Shown: positions 16,524-18,472 of the stretch, piece by piece | Layout: each line of letters opens with the position of its first letter | Position numbering within the stretch: the first letter of the stretch is position 1 | Source: Candidatus Neomicrothrix sp. UBA7388 | GTDB lineage: Bacteria; Actinomycetota; Acidimicrobiia; Acidimicrobiales; Poriferisodalaceae | NCBI GenBank assembly: GCA_002470695.1 | Contig: DKNM01000079.1 | Span: forward strand, 1 to 18,472 | Direction of reading: 5' to 3' | Length of the DNA stretch: 18,472 bases | Position numbers and translations under genes: made by a program | Notes under the pieces: generated by a model | The model's database searches: none | Seen by the model: only the letters and a program-made list of their open reading frames with translations | What the model was told of the DNA's origin: nothing

Positions 16524-17264
16524 TCAGATCGTGCTCTCGGGCCGTAGCGTACGAACTGTGATTGAGGATGCGCCGCGATAGACGAACTTCTCGTAGGTTC
16601 CTTCGACGAACCAAGTGCCTCCGCTACCAGCGAGTCGGGCAGGCTTCCCTGTGAACTCGGTCAAGGCGTCGCGCCAATCCGCCAGCCGGGGCTCTACGCG
16701 CAAGGCAGCGGGTTCTAAATCGTTACCATTGCCACCTTTGGGTGAACCCATGGCATCCCATTCTTCATACACCCTTGGGGTGGATACCCCTATTGGTGGC
16801 ACTAACAGCGTCAACTCTTTTTCGAGATACGGGAGCGGTTCAACTAGTTCACCTACCCCAGTTACTCGGGCACGACCGCCGGCGAGGCAGAATGAGACGT
16901 CTGAGCCTAGTTCTGCAGCGGCGACCGAGTCTTTGAACCCAGCCCAACGCAATATACCTGCGGCGTTGGTCGAGCCGCCGCCTAAGCCCGCCCCGGCTGG
17001 GATTTGTTTGTCGATCTCAACTTTTGCGCTCTTGCCGACAAAAGCCAGAGCCTTGTTGACCAAGTTGTTGTCATCTATAGGAATATCCAAGCCAGCCTTT
17101 TGTCCTCGGATGATGAAACCTGATCCTGCTCCCAAAAAGAGTTCATCAAAGAGGTCAATCGAGACCATTTCCGCATCGATGAAATGAAATCCATCATCCC
17201 GTTGGCCCTTTATTTGAAGCGAAAGGGTCAGCTTCGCCGGACACAAAATCCGCTCACTCTTCAT
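16524..17264 (-). CDS. ispE: 4-diphosphocytidyl-2-C-methyl-D-erythritol kinase
   Basis: This 246-residue GHMP kinase phosphorylates CDP-methylerythritol in the MEP isoprenoid pathway. Motifs are PAKLTLSL with catalytic K11 (9-16), the ATP-binding PAGAGLGGGSTNAA (89-102), LGSDVSFCLAGG with catalytic D122 (119-130) and the third GHMP motif LAGSGGTWFVE (211-221). It is shorter than E. coli IspE (about 283), with compact loops, but no motif is lost. I chose the ATG at 17264 because it overlaps the rsmA stop as ATGA and gives the standard N-terminus; a longer frame to 17303 would add 13 unlikely residues. rsmA-ispE adjacency is conserved in actinobacteria. Confidence 0.95.
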   Translation of the reverse strand: MKSERILCPAKLTLSLQIKGQRDDGFHFIDAEMVSIDLFDELFLGAGSGFIIRGQKAGLDIPIDDNNLVNKALAFVGKSAKVEIDKQIPAGAGLGGGSTNAAGILRWAGFKDSVAAAELGSDVSFCLAGGRARVTGVGELVEPLPYLEKELTLLVPPIGVSTPRVYEEWDAMGSPKGGNGNDLEPAALRVEPRLADWRDALTEFTGKPARLAGSGGTWFVEGTYEKFVYRGASSITVRTLRPESTI

Positions 17265-18079
17265 GAGCTCGCATCGATCGATTGCTCGGCAAGACTTACC
17301 CATGCACCTAAATCCAACTGCTCAGGTCGCGAAGTCGGATCGATACCCGCAAGCTTTATTGACTCTTCATCGACAGTGCCTTTTAAGCTTTTGCGTAACA
17401 TCTTTCTGCGCTGGCCAAAGGCGGTTCTAAGAAGGCTTATGAGTTCCTGCTCAACCTCATTGCTAAACCGGTTGTTGCATCGCTCGATGGCGACCAGCGT
17501 CGAAGAAACTTTTGGTTTCGGGTAAAAGACCGATGGTGAGATGTGGCCGACAATCGAGGCGTTAGCTCGCATCGCTACGCGAACCGATACGGCTCCATAG
17601 GCCTTATCGCCGGCCGAAGCCGCTAGTCGCTCTCCCGCTTCCTTTTGAACCATCACTAGTAGGTGGCCGACAGCAGGTACTTCATCTAATACTTGAAGCA
17701 CGATCGACGTCGCGATGTTGTATGGGAGATTTGCAACTAGATGCCAATCAGAGCCCTCAAGCACCTTGTCCAGGGAAACGTTACGCACATCCGCTTGAAG
17801 GATCTCGACGTTTGACCCAACCGTGGAACGTAGCAAAGGGATAAGTGCTCCATCGGTCTCTAGCGCCAAGACATTCGCTCCGGTCTCAACGAGAGCCAGC
17901 GTCAGCGAACCTAGACCTGCACCTATTTCGAGAACCTTGTCTCCGTGTCCTACTTCGGCTAGACGGGCGATACGGCGGACCGTATTGGGATCAATAACGA
18001 AGTTCTGTCCGAGGCTTTTTTTGGGCGCGATTTGAGCCTCATCCAGTAACTGCCGAACCTCATTTACGGAGAGCGTCAT
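17261..18079 (-). CDS. rsmA: 16S rRNA (adenine1518-N6/adenine1519-N6)-dimethyltransferase
   Basis: This 272-residue RsmA/KsgA dimethylates two adjacent adenines in helix 45 of 16S rRNA during late 30S assembly, using SAM. Characteristic segments are KKSLGQNFVID (20-30), SAM motif I VLEIGAGLGSLT (49-60), QADV (95-98) and the catalytic NLPYNI (117-122), followed by the small helical C-terminal domain including FGQRRKMLRKSLKG. The length is normal. It overlaps the upstream Rpf-like gene by four bases (ATGA) and the downstream ispE likewise, so the three appear translationally coupled. Confidence 0.97.
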   Translation of the reverse strand: MTLSVNEVRQLLDEAQIAPKKSLGQNFVIDPNTVRRIARLAEVGHGDKVLEIGAGLGSLTLALVETGANVLALETDGALIPLLRSTVGSNVEILQADVRNVSLDKVLEGSDWHLVANLPYNIATSIVLQVLDEVPAVGHLLVMVQKEAGERLAASAGDKAYGAVSVRVAMRANASIVGHISPSVFYPKPKVSSTLVAIERCNNRFSNEVEQELISLLRTAFGQRRKMLRKSLKGTVDEESIKLAGIDPTSRPEQLDLGAWVSLAEQSIDASS

Positions 18080-18472
18080 TCTTCAGTCTGCCATCTCGTC
18101 CAACCAAAGTAAGCCTTGCAACCCGGCCATCCATTCCATCCTTGGAATTTCCATAGAAGATTCGCTCTGTATATCTGCTCTTCTTTGCTCGCGTCAGATG
18201 GGCTGCCTTCGCCACCCATCCACTGCCAGGACCCGAGTGCAAACTGTAAACCGCCGAAGTACCCGTTACCGGTGTCAATATCCCATGTGTTGCGCGATTC
18301 GCACCAGGCCATTCGCTCCCACATTGCAAGATTCGGCCAGTCAGCAAGGTAGGGCTGACCATACAAGGTTGGTGATGCATAAGGCTCTTCGGAGTCCATA
18401 GCCGGTTCCTTGGTCACGGGACTCGATGAAGACAAGGGAACGGTAGTCGACGTGGTGGTCGTACTAGTTGAC
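18076..18472 (-). CDS. Rpf-like (resuscitation-promoting factor) transglycosylase, 5' end outside window
   Basis: The reading frame is open to the right edge, so the N-terminus with any signal peptide is missing. The visible part begins with a Ser/Thr-rich stretch (STSTTTTSTTVPLSSSS) typical of a wall-spanning linker, then a Pro/acidic segment, and ends in a transglycosylase-like Rpf domain: MWERMAWCES with the probable catalytic Glu, a DTGNGYFGGLQFALGSWQW segment, a SKEEQIYRANLL helix and GWNGWPGCKAYFGW. The two cysteines expected to pair in this fold are present. Rpf enzymes cleave peptidoglycan outside the cell and promote regrowth from dormancy. It overlaps rsmA by four bases; rpfB-ksgA-ispE is the order in M. 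tuberculosis. DUF348 and G5 domains typical of RpfB would lie outside the window if present. Confidence 0.88.
   Translation of the reverse strand, partial: STSTTTTSTTVPLSSSSPVTKEPAMDSEEPYASPTLYGQPYLADWPNLAMWERMAWCESRNTWDIDTGNGYFGGLQFALGSWQWMGGEGSPSDASKEEQIYRANLLWKFQGWNGWPGCKAYFGWTRWQTEE

Noticed and set aside
16615..17187. 190-codon plus-strand open frame antisense to ispE
   Set aside because: The Pro/Ser/Ala-rich translation is a typical antisense shadow; ispE on the other strand has all GHMP kinase motifs.
17265..17303. N-terminal extension of ispE
   Set aside because: The ATG at 17264 forms an ATGA overlap with the rsmA stop and starts the protein at the conserved position.

Overview
The window looks like an actinobacterial chromosome segment, most plausibly from the class Acidimicrobiia or a relative. 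This is an inference from gene content and order; I ran no database search. The evidence is a secreted Rpf-type transglycosylase directly followed by rsmA and ispE, a tiny bS22/COX24-type ribosomal gene that I associate with actinobacteria, a tRNA whose CCA end is not encoded, and the neighbourhood glmU-prs-rplY-pth / mfd-mazG-eno-ftsB, which I recall from Mycobacterium tuberculosis (Rv1009-Rv1024). The base composition appears moderate rather than strongly GC-rich.

Right block (about 5.5-18.5 kb). This is an almost unbroken minus-strand housekeeping array. Read in the direction of transcription it runs: Rpf-like transglycosylase (5' end outside the window), rsmA, ispE, tRNA-Gln(UUG), a one-domain glmU, prs, rplY, pth, mfd, a parvulin-like lipoprotein, mazG, eno, ftsB. 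Several junctions are ATGA or similar stop/start overlaps, which points to translational coupling (rpf/rsmA, rsmA/ispE, pth/mfd, eno/ftsB). The functions are rRNA methylation, isoprenoid, nucleotide-sugar and PRPP synthesis, translation quality control, transcription-coupled repair, nucleotide sanitation, glycolysis and division. The only plus-strand gene inside this block is the 31-codon bS22-type gene at 16387-16482.

Left block (1-5.5 kb). This is a xanthine-oxidase/CO-dehydrogenase-type molybdenum hydroxylase cluster on the minus strand: coxS-like [2Fe-2S] subunit, coxM-like FAD subunit, MoxR-type ATPase (CoxD-like), VWA protein (CoxE-like) and two consecutive XdhC/CoxF-like genes, the second cut by the left edge. 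The molybdopterin-binding large subunit (CoxL) is not in the window. A plus-strand SDR gene sits between the structural genes and the maturation genes. A TetR-family regulator is divergent from coxS and is the obvious candidate regulator.

I see no CRISPR array, transposase, phage gene or clearly novel system. The points most worth following are the cox-like cluster without a visible large subunit, the GlmU lacking its acetyltransferase half, the SDR lacking the canonical Tyr/Lys pair, and the small, possibly leaderless bS22-type gene.
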